Made by a program: the position numbers and the translations under genes. 64,000 nt of DNA from Mycobacterium terramassiliense (GTDB taxonomy: Bacteria > Actinomycetota > Actinomycetes > Mycobacteriales > Mycobacteriaceae), in assembly GCF_900157385.1 (NCBI RefSeq), contig NZ_LT717701.1, positions 1 through 64,000 on the forward strand, read 5' to 3'. The notes beneath the pieces are model-generated. The model did not search any database. It was given only the letters and a program-made list of their open reading frames with translations, and was not told where the DNA came from. Below, one piece after another: positions 17,523 through 26,681 of this stretch (position 1 is its first letter; each line of letters begins with the position of its first letter).

Positions 17523-20500
17523 ATGATGCGCATCAGCCGCAGCCTGCGTAAGTACCGCTGGTTGGTCTTCACAGGCTGGTTGCTGGCATTGGTGCCGGCG
17601 GTGTATCTGGCCATGTCGCAGTCGGGAAACCTGACCGGTGGCGGTTTCGAAGTGGCCGGCTCCCAGTCGCTGGCGGTTCACGACCAGCTCGAGGATCTCT
17701 ACCACGATCAGGGCGCATCCTCGTTGGCGCTGGTGGCGGCTCCCCGCCCGGACGCCAGCTACTCCGACATCAACGACGCGGTCGCGATGCTGCGGCAGGT
17801 CGCCGGCGAGTTCCCGGGCGTCACCGAGGTGCCCAACCCCACCCAGCGGCCGCCGCAGCCCGACCGTCCCTACGTCGTGTCGCTGCGGCTGGACGCGCGC
17901 AACGCCGGCACCAGCGACCTCGCCAAACAACTCCAACAGAGGGTCGGCGTCAAGGGTGATCAGCCGGGCCAGACCGCCAACGGCAGGGTCCGGCTCTACG
18001 TCATCGGGCAGGGCGCGCTCAGCGCCGCCGCGGCGGCGAACACCAAGCACGACATCGCCGCCGCCGAAAAATGGAACCTGCCGATCATCCTGATCGTCTT
18101 GCTGGCGGTGTTCGGCTCGCTGGCCGCCGCGACGATCCCGCTCGCCCTCGGCGCCTGCACCGTCGTCGTCACCATGGGCCTGGTCTATCTACTGTCGGCG
18201 TACACCACCATGTCGGTGTTCGTGACCTCGACGGTGTCGATGTTCGGCATCGCGCTCGCCGTCGACTATTCCTTGTTCATCCTGATGCGTTTCCGCGAGG
18301 AACTGCGCGCCGGCCGCCAGCCGAACGAGGCCGTGGACGCCGCCATGGCCACTTCCGGGCTGGCGGTGGTGTTGTCGGGGATGACCGTCGTCGCCTCCCT
18401 GACCGGCATCTACATCATCAACACCCCGGCGCTGAAGTCGATGGCCACCGGCGCGATCATGGCCGTCGCGGTCGCGATGCTGTCGGCGGCCACCCTGACG
18501 CCGGCGGTGCTGGCGACGTTCGGGCGGGCGGCCGCCAAGAGGTCGCGCCTGTTGCACTGGTCGCGTCAGCCCGAGGGCGCCCAGTCCCGGTTCTGGAATC
18601 GGTGGATCGGCTGGGTGATGCGCCGGCCGTGGGCGTCGGCGGTGGCGGCGTCGGTGGTGCTGCTCATCATGGCCGTGCCGGCGGGGTCGATGGTGCTGGG
18701 CAACAGCCTGTTGCGCCAGTTCGACTCGTCCCACGAGATCCGCGCCGGCGTCGGCGCGGCGGCCCAGGCGCTCGGGCCGGGCGCGCTGGGTCCCATCCGG
18801 GTGCTGATCAGCTTTCCCGACGGCGGCGCGGCCTCACCCGAGCACAGCCAGACGGTGGCCGCCATCCGCCAGAAGATGACGCAGGCGCCCAACATCGTCT
18901 CGGTGTCGCCCCCGCAATTCGCCGAGGACAACGGCAGCGCCCTGGTGTCCGCGGTGTTGTCGGTGGATCCCGAGGACATGAGGGCCCGCGACACCGTTGG
19001 CTGGATGCGCACGCAGCTCTCCAAGATCCCCGACCCGGGGACGGCGCGGGTCGACGTGGGCGGCCCGACCGCGTTGATCAAGGACTTCGACGACCGGGTG
19101 TCGCAGACCGAGCCGTTCGTGCTGCTGTTCGTGGCGGCGATCGCGTTCGTGATGCTGCTGATCTCCATCCACTCGGTGTTCCTGGCGTTCAAGGGCGTGC
19201 TGATGACGCTGCTGTCGGTCGCCGCCGCGTACGGCAGCCTGGTGATGGTTTTCCAGTGGGGCTGGCTGCAGGGCCTCGGATTCACCCAGATCAGTTCGAT
19301 CGACAGCACCGTGCCCCCGCTGGTGCTGGCGATGACGTTCGGGTTGTCGATGGACTACGAGATCTTCCTGCTCACCCGCATCCGGGAGCGGTTCCTCCAC
19401 TCGGGGAACACCCGGGACGCGGTCGCCTACGGCGTGAGCACCAGCGCCCGCACCATCACCAGCGCCGCGCTGATCATGATCGCGGTGTTCATCGGCTTCG
19501 CGTTCGCCGGCATGCCGCTGGTCGCGGAGATCGGCGTGGCGTGCGCCGTCGCGATCGCCGTGGACGCCACCGTGGTGCGGCTGGTCCTGGTCCCGGCGCT
19601 GATGGCGATGTTCACCCAGTGGAACTGGTGGATGCCCCGGTGGCTGCGTCGCGTGCTGCCGTCGGTCGACTTCGACCGCCCGCTGCCCGAGGTCGACCTC
19701 GGTGACGTCGTGGTCATCCCCGACGACATCTCCGCGCTCACGCCACCCAGCGCCGACCTGCGCATGGTGCTGAAGTCGGCCGCGAAGCTCAAAACCCTTG
19801 CACCCGATGCCATTTGCGTCGCCGACCCGCTGGCCTTCACCGGGTGTGGGCGCAATGGCAAGGCGGCGCAGCCCGGCTTTTCCCAAGGCCCCGAGGGCAG
19901 CCGGGGGCTCGGCCCCGGACAGATCCCCCACCAGGTGAGCATCGACGACGAAGCGGGGAACGGGGTGGGCCCGGCGGCCGCCAAGAACGGCGGCAACGGC
20001 CACTCGGCCGCCAAGAAGCTCGTCGGCGGCCTCGCGTCGCGCAACGGCATCGCCCGCGCGATCGCGGGGGACCGCCCGGTTCACCCGGTCACGCTGTGGC
20101 GGGGGCGGCTGTCGGTGGCGATCGACGCGCTGGAGACCGATGTCGACGACTGCGAGCCGCCGAGGTTCGAGCGGCGCAGCCCGGTGGAGACCACCAACGT
20201 GCAGCTGCCCACCGGCGACCGCCTGCTCGTCCCGACCGGCGCGGAGGCGCTGCGGCTCAAGGGCTACTTGATCATGTGCCGTAACAGCAGCCGCGATTAC
20301 GCCGACTTTGCTGACATGGTGGACAGCGTGGAGCCGGAGACCGCCGCTGTGGTGCTGGCCGGCATGGATAGCTATTACTGTTGTCAGACGTCCAGGCGGG
20401 AATGGATGGCAACGCAGCTAGTCCGCCGGCTCGCGGATCCGCATCCTTCCGATTTCGGCGACGACCAGTGGTCGGAACCCGACGCCAAGGCAGACTGGGA

Positions 20501-20558
20501 AGATGTCAAGCAGCGCTGCCTCTCGGTGGCCGTAGCGATGCTGGAGGAGGCGAGGTGA
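17523..20558 (+). CDS. mmpL11: RND-family lipid/haem transporter MmpL11
   Basis: A 1011-aa inner-membrane RND transporter, clearly MmpL11 by the N-terminus (MMRISRSLRKYRWLVFTGW) and context. It has the two-repeat MMPL layout: helix 1 (about residues 14-33), a first periplasmic domain, a five-helix bundle with DYSLFILMR, a second periplasmic domain, a second bundle with DYEIFLLTR, then a long cytoplasmic tail. The Asp-Tyr pairs are the family's proton-relay residues. Known roles are export of monomeromycolyl diacylglycerol and mycolate wax ester, plus involvement in haem acquisition with Rv0203. It is about 45 residues longer than the 966-aa M. tuberculosis protein because of a Gly/Ala/Lys-rich insertion in the tail (about 19861-20040). 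ATG 17523 matches the conserved start. It overlaps the next gene by GTGA. Confidence 0.92.
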   Translation: MMRISRSLRKYRWLVFTGWLLALVPAVYLAMSQSGNLTGGGFEVAGSQSLAVHDQLEDLYHDQGASSLALVAAPRPDASYSDINDAVAMLRQVAGEFPGVTEVPNPTQRPPQPDRPYVVSLRLDARNAGTSDLAKQLQQRVGVKGDQPGQTANGRVRLYVIGQGALSAAAAANTKHDIAAAEKWNLPIILIVLLAVFGSLAAATIPLALGACTVVVTMGLVYLLSAYTTMSVFVTSTVSMFGIALAVDYSLFILMRFREELRAGRQPNEAVDAAMATSGLAVVLSGMTVVASLTGIYIINTPALKSMATGAIMAVAVAMLSAATLTPAVLATFGRAAAKRSRLLHWSRQPEGAQSRFWNRWIGWVMRRPWASAVAASVVLLIMAVPAGSMVLGNSLLRQFDSSHEIRAGVGAAAQALGPGALGPIRVLISFPDGGAASPEHSQTVAAIRQKMTQAPNIVSVSPPQFAEDNGSALVSAVLSVDPEDMRARDTVGWMRTQLSKIPDPGTARVDVGGPTALIKDFDDRVSQTEPFVLLFVAAIAFVMLLISIHSVFLAFKGVLMTLLSVAAAYGSLVMVFQWGWLQGLGFTQISSIDSTVPPLVLAMTFGLSMDYEIFLLTRIRERFLHSGNTRDAVAYGVSTSARTITSAALIMIAVFIGFAFAGMPLVAEIGVACAVAIAVDATVVRLVLVPALMAMFTQWNWWMPRWLRRVLPSVDFDRPLPEVDLGDVVVIPDDISALTPPSADLRMVLKSAAKLKTLAPDAICVADPLAFTGCGRNGKAAQPGFSQGPEGSRGLGPGQIPHQVSIDDEAGNGVGPAAAKNGGNGHSAAKKLVGGLASRNGIARAIAGDRPVHPVTLWRGRLSVAIDALETDVDDCEPPRFERRSPVETTNVQLPTGDRLLVPTGAEALRLKGYLIMCRNSSRDYADFADMVDSVEPETAAVVLAGMDSYYCCQTSRREWMATQLVRRLADPHPSDFGDDQWSEPDAKADWEDVKQRCLSVAVAMLEEAR

Positions 20559-21091
20559 CGTTGGCATCCGAGCGACGTCCGGCGCCGCCACCCCAGCGGT
20601 CCGCCGGCGACCAGCGCAGGCCCAACGGCGGACCCGCCGGCCCCCTTCCGGATCCCGACCAGCCGGTGGAGTTCTGGCCGACGGCCGCCATCCGGTCGGC
20701 CCTCCAAGGCGGCGACATCGCCACCTGGAAGCGCATCGCCGCCGCGCTGAAGCGCGACCCGTACGGGCGGACCGCCCGCCAGGTCGAGGAGGTCCTCGAG
20801 GGCACGCGTCCGTCGGGCATCTCCAAGGCCCTCTGGGAGGTGCTGGAGCGCGCCCGCACCCACCTGGAGGCCAACGAACGCGCCGAGGTCGCCCGCCACG
20901 TGCGGCTGCTGATCGACCGGTCGGGACTGGGCGAACAGGAATTCGCGTCGCGCATCGGGGTGTCGCCCGAGGAGCTGGGCACCTACCTCGACGGCAGCAT
21001 CAGCCCGACGTCCGCGCTGATGATCCGGATGCGCCGGCTGTCGGATCGGTTCGTCAAGGTGAAGTCCGCGCGGCCGACCGAAGCCGACTGA
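20555..21091 (+). CDS. Rv0201c-like helix-turn-helix protein
   Basis: A 178-aa soluble protein of unknown function, translationally coupled to mmpL11 (GTG at 20555 overlaps its TGA). The first 50 residues are Pro/Gly/Arg-rich and probably disordered. A helical region follows. The C-terminus has an XRE-like pattern (LIDRSGLGEQEFASRIGVSPEELGTYLDG, quoted only in part by its key residues at about 123-150). It could be a regulator or a scaffold; the sequence does not say which. It is about 11 residues longer than Rv0201c and abuts the convergent omamB. Confidence 0.8.
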   Translation: MTLASERRPAPPPQRSAGDQRRPNGGPAGPLPDPDQPVEFWPTAAIRSALQGGDIATWKRIAAALKRDPYGRTARQVEEVLEGTRPSGISKALWEVLERARTHLEANERAEVARHVRLLIDRSGLGEQEFASRIGVSPEELGTYLDGSISPTSALMIRMRRLSDRFVKVKSARPTEAD

Positions 21092-21781
21092 TCACCGGGA
21101 ATTGATCGGCCGCACGTCCGCCACCAGCCAGGTGCCGCCCTTCTTGGCCAGGGTCACCCGCAGCGCCGGCGACGCCTGACTGGGGGGCTGGCCGGGCGCG
21201 TTCTGGGTCACCCGCAGGATCACGGCCACGCTGGCCGCCGTCGGCCCCAAGGCCTCGACCCCGGCCGCCAGCGTGGCGGCCTGTGCCGTCACATTGTGCT
21301 GGGCCAGATCGGCGCTGGACTGCTTGTATTGGTCACGGAACGCGCCCGCCTGCTCGGGCAGCATCATGGCCGCGGCCCGGTCGATGGAGCTGGTGGGGGC
21401 GCTCGGCGTGAACGACGCCATCGCCTCGGCCATCCCCGTGGCGACCTGAACCACGTCGCGGGAATCCTTCCTGAACTCGCGATCCGGCCGCGTCCAGTGC
21501 GTGTAGCCGGTCAGCACCGCCGCGCCCAGGGCGGCCGCGCTCAGCAACACCACGGCCAGCCGCAGACCGGGCGCGTCGTCGTCGGTGCCGACGCTGACCG
21601 AATCACGGCGCAGCAGCCAGAAGTTCACGGCCACGCCCTCGGCGATCAGCACCAGCAGCGCCGTGCATCCCGACACCCACCACAGCGGCCAGCCGAGGAC
21701 CATCCCGATGGCCAGCAGGGCGGCGATGGCGGCCAGCGGCGCCACGACGTCGAAGGCCAGCAGCCGCCAGATGTTTCTCAT
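21092..21781 (-). CDS. omamB: Orphan Mce-associated membrane protein OmamB (Rv0200-like)
   Basis: A 229-aa protein, the same length as Rv0200. The N-terminal half is membranous with helices at about residues 8-30, 33-53 and 75-95. The C-terminal half (about 100-229) is an extracytoplasmic Mce-associated (Mam/SnoaL-like) domain ending in KKGGTWLVADVRPINSR, as in mce-linked Mam proteins. Orphan Mam proteins are reported to support Mce transporter function, OmamB together with OmamA. It is coupled to omamA by an ATGA overlap. Topology differs from OmamA in having three helices instead of one, with some resemblance to the RDD-containing Mam1B in this window. Confidence 0.83.
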   Translation of the reverse strand: MRNIWRLLAFDVVAPLAAIAALLAIGMVLGWPLWWVSGCTALLVLIAEGVAVNFWLLRRDSVSVGTDDDAPGLRLAVVLLSAAALGAAVLTGYTHWTRPDREFRKDSRDVVQVATGMAEAMASFTPSAPTSSIDRAAAMMLPEQAGAFRDQYKQSSADLAQHNVTAQAATLAAGVEALGPTAASVAVILRVTQNAPGQPPSQASPALRVTLAKKGGTWLVADVRPINSR

Positions 21782-22431
21782 CGGATGGATCCCAGCCCGG
21801 AGATCATCAGCTTGCCGTCGACGTCGGAGACGTCGAGCCGCAGGTTCCAATGCACCACCTGCGGCTTGGCCCCGACGTTCTCGCTGACCGACGTGGCAAC
21901 CAGCATCACCGAATCCGTCCGGGTGGCAAACGGCGGCAGCTTGGTGGTGACCACCGGCCGCGAGACACCGGGCTGGGTGTCCAGGTCGTGGTGCACCGTT
22001 TCGATCGCCACCGCCTCGATCCGGCCTGCGCTCTGCGACTGCAGCTTCTGCACCACCTGCCGGTAGGGCTGCACGGCCGCGTCGAAGTCGGTGTTGAGTT
22101 CGCCGACCGTGCCGTCGTGCAGCTTCTGCAAGCTGGCGTCGATGTTGCCGCTGTTCATGTTGATCAGCACGCCGGTCCACTCCGCGGCGGTCTGCATGAC
22201 GCGCGTCAGGTAGCTGCGCTCGCCCAGCTCGTCGCGGTGGGCGGAATAGATGAAGTAGCCGAACACCACGGCGGCCACCGCCAGCACGCCGAGCACGGTG
22301 GACGCGATGCCGTACGGCGAAAAGATCCGGGGGGCCGCCGGTTCGGGCTCGGAGTCGGCGGTTGCGGGGTCGACGTCGTCGTCGGGATCGACGTCGTCTT
22401 CGGCTTCGACCAGTTCGGCGTCGTCTGACAT
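21778..22431 (-). CDS. omamA: Orphan Mce-associated membrane protein OmamA (Rv0199-like)
   Basis: A 217-aa bitopic protein. The N-terminal 35 residues are Asp/Glu-rich, helix IASTVLGVLAVAAVVFGYFI spans about 42-61, and the rest is an extracytoplasmic Mce-associated domain. In M. tuberculosis OmamA (Rv0199) is needed for stability of Mce1 components and for lipid import. The Mce1 operon is in this same window, starting about 27 kb further on, so regulator-free physical linkage is plausible but not operonic. The ATG at 22431 starts just after the divergent zmp1 promoter region, and the ORF's longer upstream frame is rejected because it has no Mam homology. Confidence 0.86.
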   Translation of the reverse strand: MSDDAELVEAEDDVDPDDDVDPATADSEPEPAAPRIFSPYGIASTVLGVLAVAAVVFGYFIYSAHRDELGERSYLTRVMQTAAEWTGVLINMNSGNIDASLQKLHDGTVGELNTDFDAAVQPYRQVVQKLQSQSAGRIEAVAIETVHHDLDTQPGVSRPVVTTKLPPFATRTDSVMLVATSVSENVGAKPQVVHWNLRLDVSDVDGKLMISGLGSIR

Positions 22432-22473
22432 GGGCCGATCGTTGCATCCAAAAGAAGATGGAAGGATGGCGGG

Positions 22474-24450
22474 GTGACTGTAGAGGCCATCCGATCGGGC
22501 GTCGACCTGAGCTTTGTCGACGCGACCGCCCGCCCCCAAGACGACCTGTTCGGCCATGTCAACGGCCGCTGGCTGGCCGACTACGAGATTCCCCCCGACC
22601 GCGCGACCGACGGCGCGTTCCGCGCGCTGTACGACCGGGCCGAGGAGCAGGTCCGCGACCTGATCGAGGAGGCCAGCCGGCGGGGCGCCCCGGCGAACAC
22701 CGACGAGCAACGCATCGGTGACCTCTACGGCAGCTTCCTCGACGTACACGCCGTCGCACGCCGGGGCCTGGCCCCGCTGCTCGACGAGCTGGCCTCGATC
22801 GACGCCTGCGCGGACCGCGCCGCCCTGGCCGGCGCGATCGGCGCCCTGCAGCGCACGGGCGTAGGCGGCGGCGTCGCGTTCTATGTGGACACCGACGCCA
22901 AGAACTCGGCCCGCTACCTGGTGCACTTCTCGCAGTCGGGCATCGGCCTGCCCGACGAGTCGTACTTCCGCGAGGAGCAGCACGCCGCCGTGCTGGCCGC
23001 CTACCCGGGACACATCGCGCGGATGTTCGGCCTCGTGTACGGCGGCGATCACGCCGACACCGCGGCCCGGATCGTGGCGCTGGAGAGCAAACTCGCGGCC
23101 GCGCACTGGGACGTGGTCAAGCGCCGCGACGCCGACCTCACCTACAACCTGCGCACCTTCGCCGGGCTGCGGGACGAGGCGGCGGGCTTCGACTGGGCCG
23201 GCTGGGCGGCCGCGCTGGGCGGCTCCCCCGACGCCCTCGCGGAAGTGGTTGTGCGCCAACCGGACTACCTGACCGCGTTCGCCGCGCTGTGGGACAGCGA
23301 AGACATCGAGGACTGGAAGCGCTGGGCGCGTTGGCGCGTGATCCGCGCCCGCGCCGCGTGGTTGACCGACGACCTCGTCGCCGCGGACTTCGATTTCTAC
23401 GGTCGCCTGCTGACCGGCGCCGAGCAGATCCGCGAGCGCTGGAAGAGGGCGGTGTCGCTGGTGGAGGGCCTGCTGGGCGATGCCGTCGGAAAGCTTTACG
23501 TGCAGCAGCATTTCCCGCCGAGCGCCAAGGCCCGCATCGACGCCCTGGTGGACAACCTGAAGGCGGCGTACCGGTTGTCCATCAGCGAACTGGACTGGAT
23601 GACGCCGCAGACCCGCGAGCGGGCGCTGACCAAGCTGGAGAAGTTCACCGCCAAGGTCGGCTACCCGGCGAAGTGGCGGGATTACTCGGCGCTGGTGATC
23701 GACCGCAACGACCTGTACGGCAATTACCAACGCGGATACGCGGTCAATCACGACCGCGAGCTGGCCAAGCTCGGCGGGCCGGTGGACCGCGACGAGTGGT
23801 TCATGACGCCCCAGACCGTCAACGCGTACTACAACCCGGGGATGAACGAAATCGTCTTCCCCGCAGCCATTTTGCAGCCGCCCTTCTTCGACGCCGAGGC
23901 CGACGACGCCGCCAACTACGGCGGGATCGGGTCGGTGATCGGTCACGAGATCGGGCACGGTTTCGACGACCAGGGCGCCAAATACGACGGCGACGGCAAC
24001 CTGGTCGACTGGTGGACCGACGACGACCGCACCGAGTTCGGTGCCCGCACCAAGGCGCTGATCGAGCAGTACGACGCGTACACGCCCCGGGCGCTCGACG
24101 GCCGGTATCACGTCAACGGCGCGTTCACCGTCGGCGAGAACATCGGCGACCTCGGCGGGCTGTCCATCGCGCTGCTGGCCTACCAGCTGTCACTGAACGG
24201 CGAACCCGCCCCGGTCATCGATGGCCTGACCGGAGTGCAGCGAGTATTCTACGGCTGGGCGCAGGTGTGGCGCACCAAATCCCGTGATGCCGAAGCGATC
24301 CGGCGATTGGCGGTGGACCCGCATTCGCCGCCGGAGTTCCGCTGCAACGGTGTCATCCGCAACATGGATGCCTTCTACGACGCCTTCGACGTGACCGAGG
24401 GCGACGCCCTGTACCTCGCGCCGCAGCGGCGGGTCAGGATCTGGAACTAG
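22474..24450 (+). CDS. zmp1: Zinc metalloprotease Zmp1 (M13 neprilysin family)
   Basis: A 658-aa M13 peptidase (663 in M. tuberculosis). Zinc ligands are H491 and H495 of HEIGH and E555 of ENIGD; E492 is the catalytic base. The NAYYNP substrate-binding motif and the C-terminal FRCNGVIRNMDAFYDAF segment are also present. There is no signal peptide or membrane anchor, consistent with Zmp1 leaving the cell by a non-classical route. Known role: virulence-associated protease reported to dampen inflammasome activation and phagosome maturation. The GTG start at 22474 has an AAGGA-type site upstream. It is divergent from omamA, and its stop overlaps the convergent oxidoreductase by four bases. Confidence 0.92.
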   Translation: MTVEAIRSGVDLSFVDATARPQDDLFGHVNGRWLADYEIPPDRATDGAFRALYDRAEEQVRDLIEEASRRGAPANTDEQRIGDLYGSFLDVHAVARRGLAPLLDELASIDACADRAALAGAIGALQRTGVGGGVAFYVDTDAKNSARYLVHFSQSGIGLPDESYFREEQHAAVLAAYPGHIARMFGLVYGGDHADTAARIVALESKLAAAHWDVVKRRDADLTYNLRTFAGLRDEAAGFDWAGWAAALGGSPDALAEVVVRQPDYLTAFAALWDSEDIEDWKRWARWRVIRARAAWLTDDLVAADFDFYGRLLTGAEQIRERWKRAVSLVEGLLGDAVGKLYVQQHFPPSAKARIDALVDNLKAAYRLSISELDWMTPQTRERALTKLEKFTAKVGYPAKWRDYSALVIDRNDLYGNYQRGYAVNHDRELAKLGGPVDRDEWFMTPQTVNAYYNPGMNEIVFPAAILQPPFFDAEADDAANYGGIGSVIGHEIGHGFDDQGAKYDGDGNLVDWWTDDDRTEFGARTKALIEQYDAYTPRALDGRYHVNGAFTVGENIGDLGGLSIALLAYQLSLNGEPAPVIDGLTGVQRVFYGWAQVWRTKSRDAEAIRRLAVDPHSPPEFRCNGVIRNMDAFYDAFDVTEGDALYLAPQRRVRIWN

Positions 24451-26681
24451 GCCACCCCGCACGCTTCGATGCGCGCGGGCACGTGCTTGTGCCACGGCGT
24501 GCCGGCGTACGGGTCGCGCCACTCCGTCGAGGTGAGCGCGTTCGGGGCGACGCCCGGAACAACGGTATCGCCTGCGTCGTCGACGTAGTCGAGGCCAAAA
24601 CCGTTGGGCAGGGCCGCATGCCCGGCCAGCATGGTCTCGGTGATCTCGACGGCCACCTCGGCGCTGCCGGCAGCGGTGCTGACCCGGGCCCGTTGCCCGT
24701 CGGCGAGCCCCAGGGCCTGGGCGTCCTCGACGCTGACCCGCAACGCGCCGTCGGCGTCGCGCTTGCGCCAGGACGGGTCGCGGAAGATGTCGTTGGCGGT
24801 GTAGGCGCGCCGCTCACCGACGGACAGGACGATCGGGAACTCCGCGGTGGTCAGGCGGGGCGGCGCCGCGGCCAAAGCCCTTAGGTCCTTCAGCATTTCG
24901 GGGATTTCCAGCGCGATCTTGCGGTCCGCGTGGCTGATCAGCGCGAAGTCATCCTCGTATTCGTGCCGGGTGAACGTGACGCCCGATGGGCTGGCCAGGA
25001 TGGCATCGAACAGCGCGTTGCCATCGGCGTGGCCGGCCCGCCGGACGGCCTCGGGGTAGGCCATCGCGGTCTTCTGGGCCAGCCCCCACGCGGCGGCCGC
25101 GCCGGCCAACCCGTCGGGCAGTGTCGGCCCCAGTGTCTCGTAGAGCACGTACGGAACCAGCTTCGCCACGGTCGGATTGGCGGCCACGGCGGAAAGGAAC
25201 GCCTCGGCGTAGGCTTGCCGGCCGCGGCGTGCGGCCTCGTGCAGCGGGCGCAGCTCGGCGTCGTCGAGTACGCCGAGCGCGCGCACCAGCCGCGCCCAGA
25301 TCTCGGGTTCGGGCAGCGTGCCCGGCAGGGGCGGCAGCAACGGCCGGCGCAACTGAAAAGTGTTGGCGGGGAACTCGAAGTTGAAGAAGGTCGCCTCGGG
25401 CTTCTCGAACTGCGACGCCGCGGGTAGCACGTAATGGGCGAGCCGTGCGGTCTCGGTCATCGCGACGTCCACTACCACCATCAGTTCCAGCGCGCCGAAG
25501 GCCTCGCGGCAGGCGGCCGAGTTGGCCAGCGAGTGGGCGGGATTGCTGCTCTCGACGATCATGGCCCGGAAGCGGTCGGGGTGGTCGGTCAGGATTTCCT
25601 CGGGCACCGCGTTGCTCGGTATCAGCCCGGCGATGACGGGCGCACCGGTGACGGGCGTGCGCCCGGTGACCTGGCTGAACAACGGCGCGAACGACGAATG
25701 CAGGTGCTGGCCGCCCCTTTTCGCGAAGTTGCCGGTGAGGATCCACAGCAGCTTGTTCAGGTAGGAGCACAGGGTGCTGTTGGGCGCCTGCTGAACCCCG
25801 AGGTCCTCGAACACCGCCACGCTCGCGGCGGCGCCGACGCGCCGCGCGGCCGCGCGCAACAGTTCCTCGTCGACCCCGCAGCGCGACGCGTAGTCGGCGA
25901 CCGGAACCTCGCGCAGCGCCGCGCGCACGGCGTCGGAGCCGCGCACGTGCTCGGCGAGAAAGGCTTCGTCGCAAAGGTTTTCCTGGACGAGCACGCCCGC
26001 CAGGGCGGCCAGGCACCAGGCGTCGGTTCCCGGGCGCACCCGCAGGTGGAAGTCGGACATCTTCGCGGTGTCGGTGACGACGGGATCGATGACGATCATC
26101 GACCGGGCCGGATCCTTGGCGATCTCGTTGAGCACCACCCGGGCCCGCGGAAAGCTCTGCGACATCCACGGGTTCTTGCCCACGAACACCGACACCTCGG
26201 CGTGCTCGAACTCGCCCCGCGTATGACCGCCATAGAGTTGCGCGTCGACCCAGGCCTCCCCGGTCTTCTCCTGCGCCAACGCGTTCGACCGATACCGCGA
26301 ACCGAGCGCCTTCAGGAACGCGCCGCTGTAGGCGCCGCCCAGATGGTTGCCCTGCCCGCCCCCGCCGTAGTAGAAGATCTTGTCCCCGCCGTAGGCGTCG
26401 CGGATGTGCTTGAACCCCTCGGCGATCTCGACAATCGCCGTGTCCCAGTCGATCTCCTCGAACGTGCCGTCAGCGCGGCGGCGCATCGGCGAGGTCAGGC
26501 GGGCGCGGTTGTTCTGGTAGTGGTCGAGCCGCAGCGCCTTGTTGCATGTGTACCCCTGCGACCCCGGGTGCGCCTTATCGCCCCGGATGCGGGCCAGGTG
26601 GCCGTCCTCGACTTGCACGACGATGCCGCAGTTGCATTCGCACAGGATGCAGGCCGTCGGCGCCCATTCAGTGGTGGTCAT
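24447..26681 (-). CDS. Molybdopterin-dependent oxidoreductase, Rv0197-like
   Basis: A 744-aa member of the prokaryotic Mo-bisMGD oxidoreductase family (formate dehydrogenase/nitrate reductase type). The N-terminal cysteines C11, C14, C18 and C46 fit the [4Fe-4S] pattern Cx2Cx3Cx27C. The molybdopterin domain follows (FYYGGGGQGNH and VVIDP-like segments, about 50-560), and the C-terminal dinucleotide-binding domain covers about 620-744. No Tat signal is present, so it is likely cytoplasmic. The electron partner and substrate are not identifiable from sequence; the M. tuberculosis homologue is also only a possible oxidoreductase. Its ATG overlaps the TetR stop, so the regulator probably controls its own operon with this enzyme. 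Confidence 0.86.
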   Translation of the reverse strand: MTTTEWAPTACILCECNCGIVVQVEDGHLARIRGDKAHPGSQGYTCNKALRLDHYQNNRARLTSPMRRRADGTFEEIDWDTAIVEIAEGFKHIRDAYGGDKIFYYGGGGQGNHLGGAYSGAFLKALGSRYRSNALAQEKTGEAWVDAQLYGGHTRGEFEHAEVSVFVGKNPWMSQSFPRARVVLNEIAKDPARSMIVIDPVVTDTAKMSDFHLRVRPGTDAWCLAALAGVLVQENLCDEAFLAEHVRGSDAVRAALREVPVADYASRCGVDEELLRAAARRVGAAASVAVFEDLGVQQAPNSTLCSYLNKLLWILTGNFAKRGGQHLHSSFAPLFSQVTGRTPVTGAPVIAGLIPSNAVPEEILTDHPDRFRAMIVESSNPAHSLANSAACREAFGALELMVVVDVAMTETARLAHYVLPAASQFEKPEATFFNFEFPANTFQLRRPLLPPLPGTLPEPEIWARLVRALGVLDDAELRPLHEAARRGRQAYAEAFLSAVAANPTVAKLVPYVLYETLGPTLPDGLAGAAAAWGLAQKTAMAYPEAVRRAGHADGNALFDAILASPSGVTFTRHEYEDDFALISHADRKIALEIPEMLKDLRALAAAPPRLTTAEFPIVLSVGERRAYTANDIFRDPSWRKRDADGALRVSVEDAQALGLADGQRARVSTAAGSAEVAVEITETMLAGHAALPNGFGLDYVDDAGDTVVPGVAPNALTSTEWRDPYAGTPWHKHVPARIEACGVA

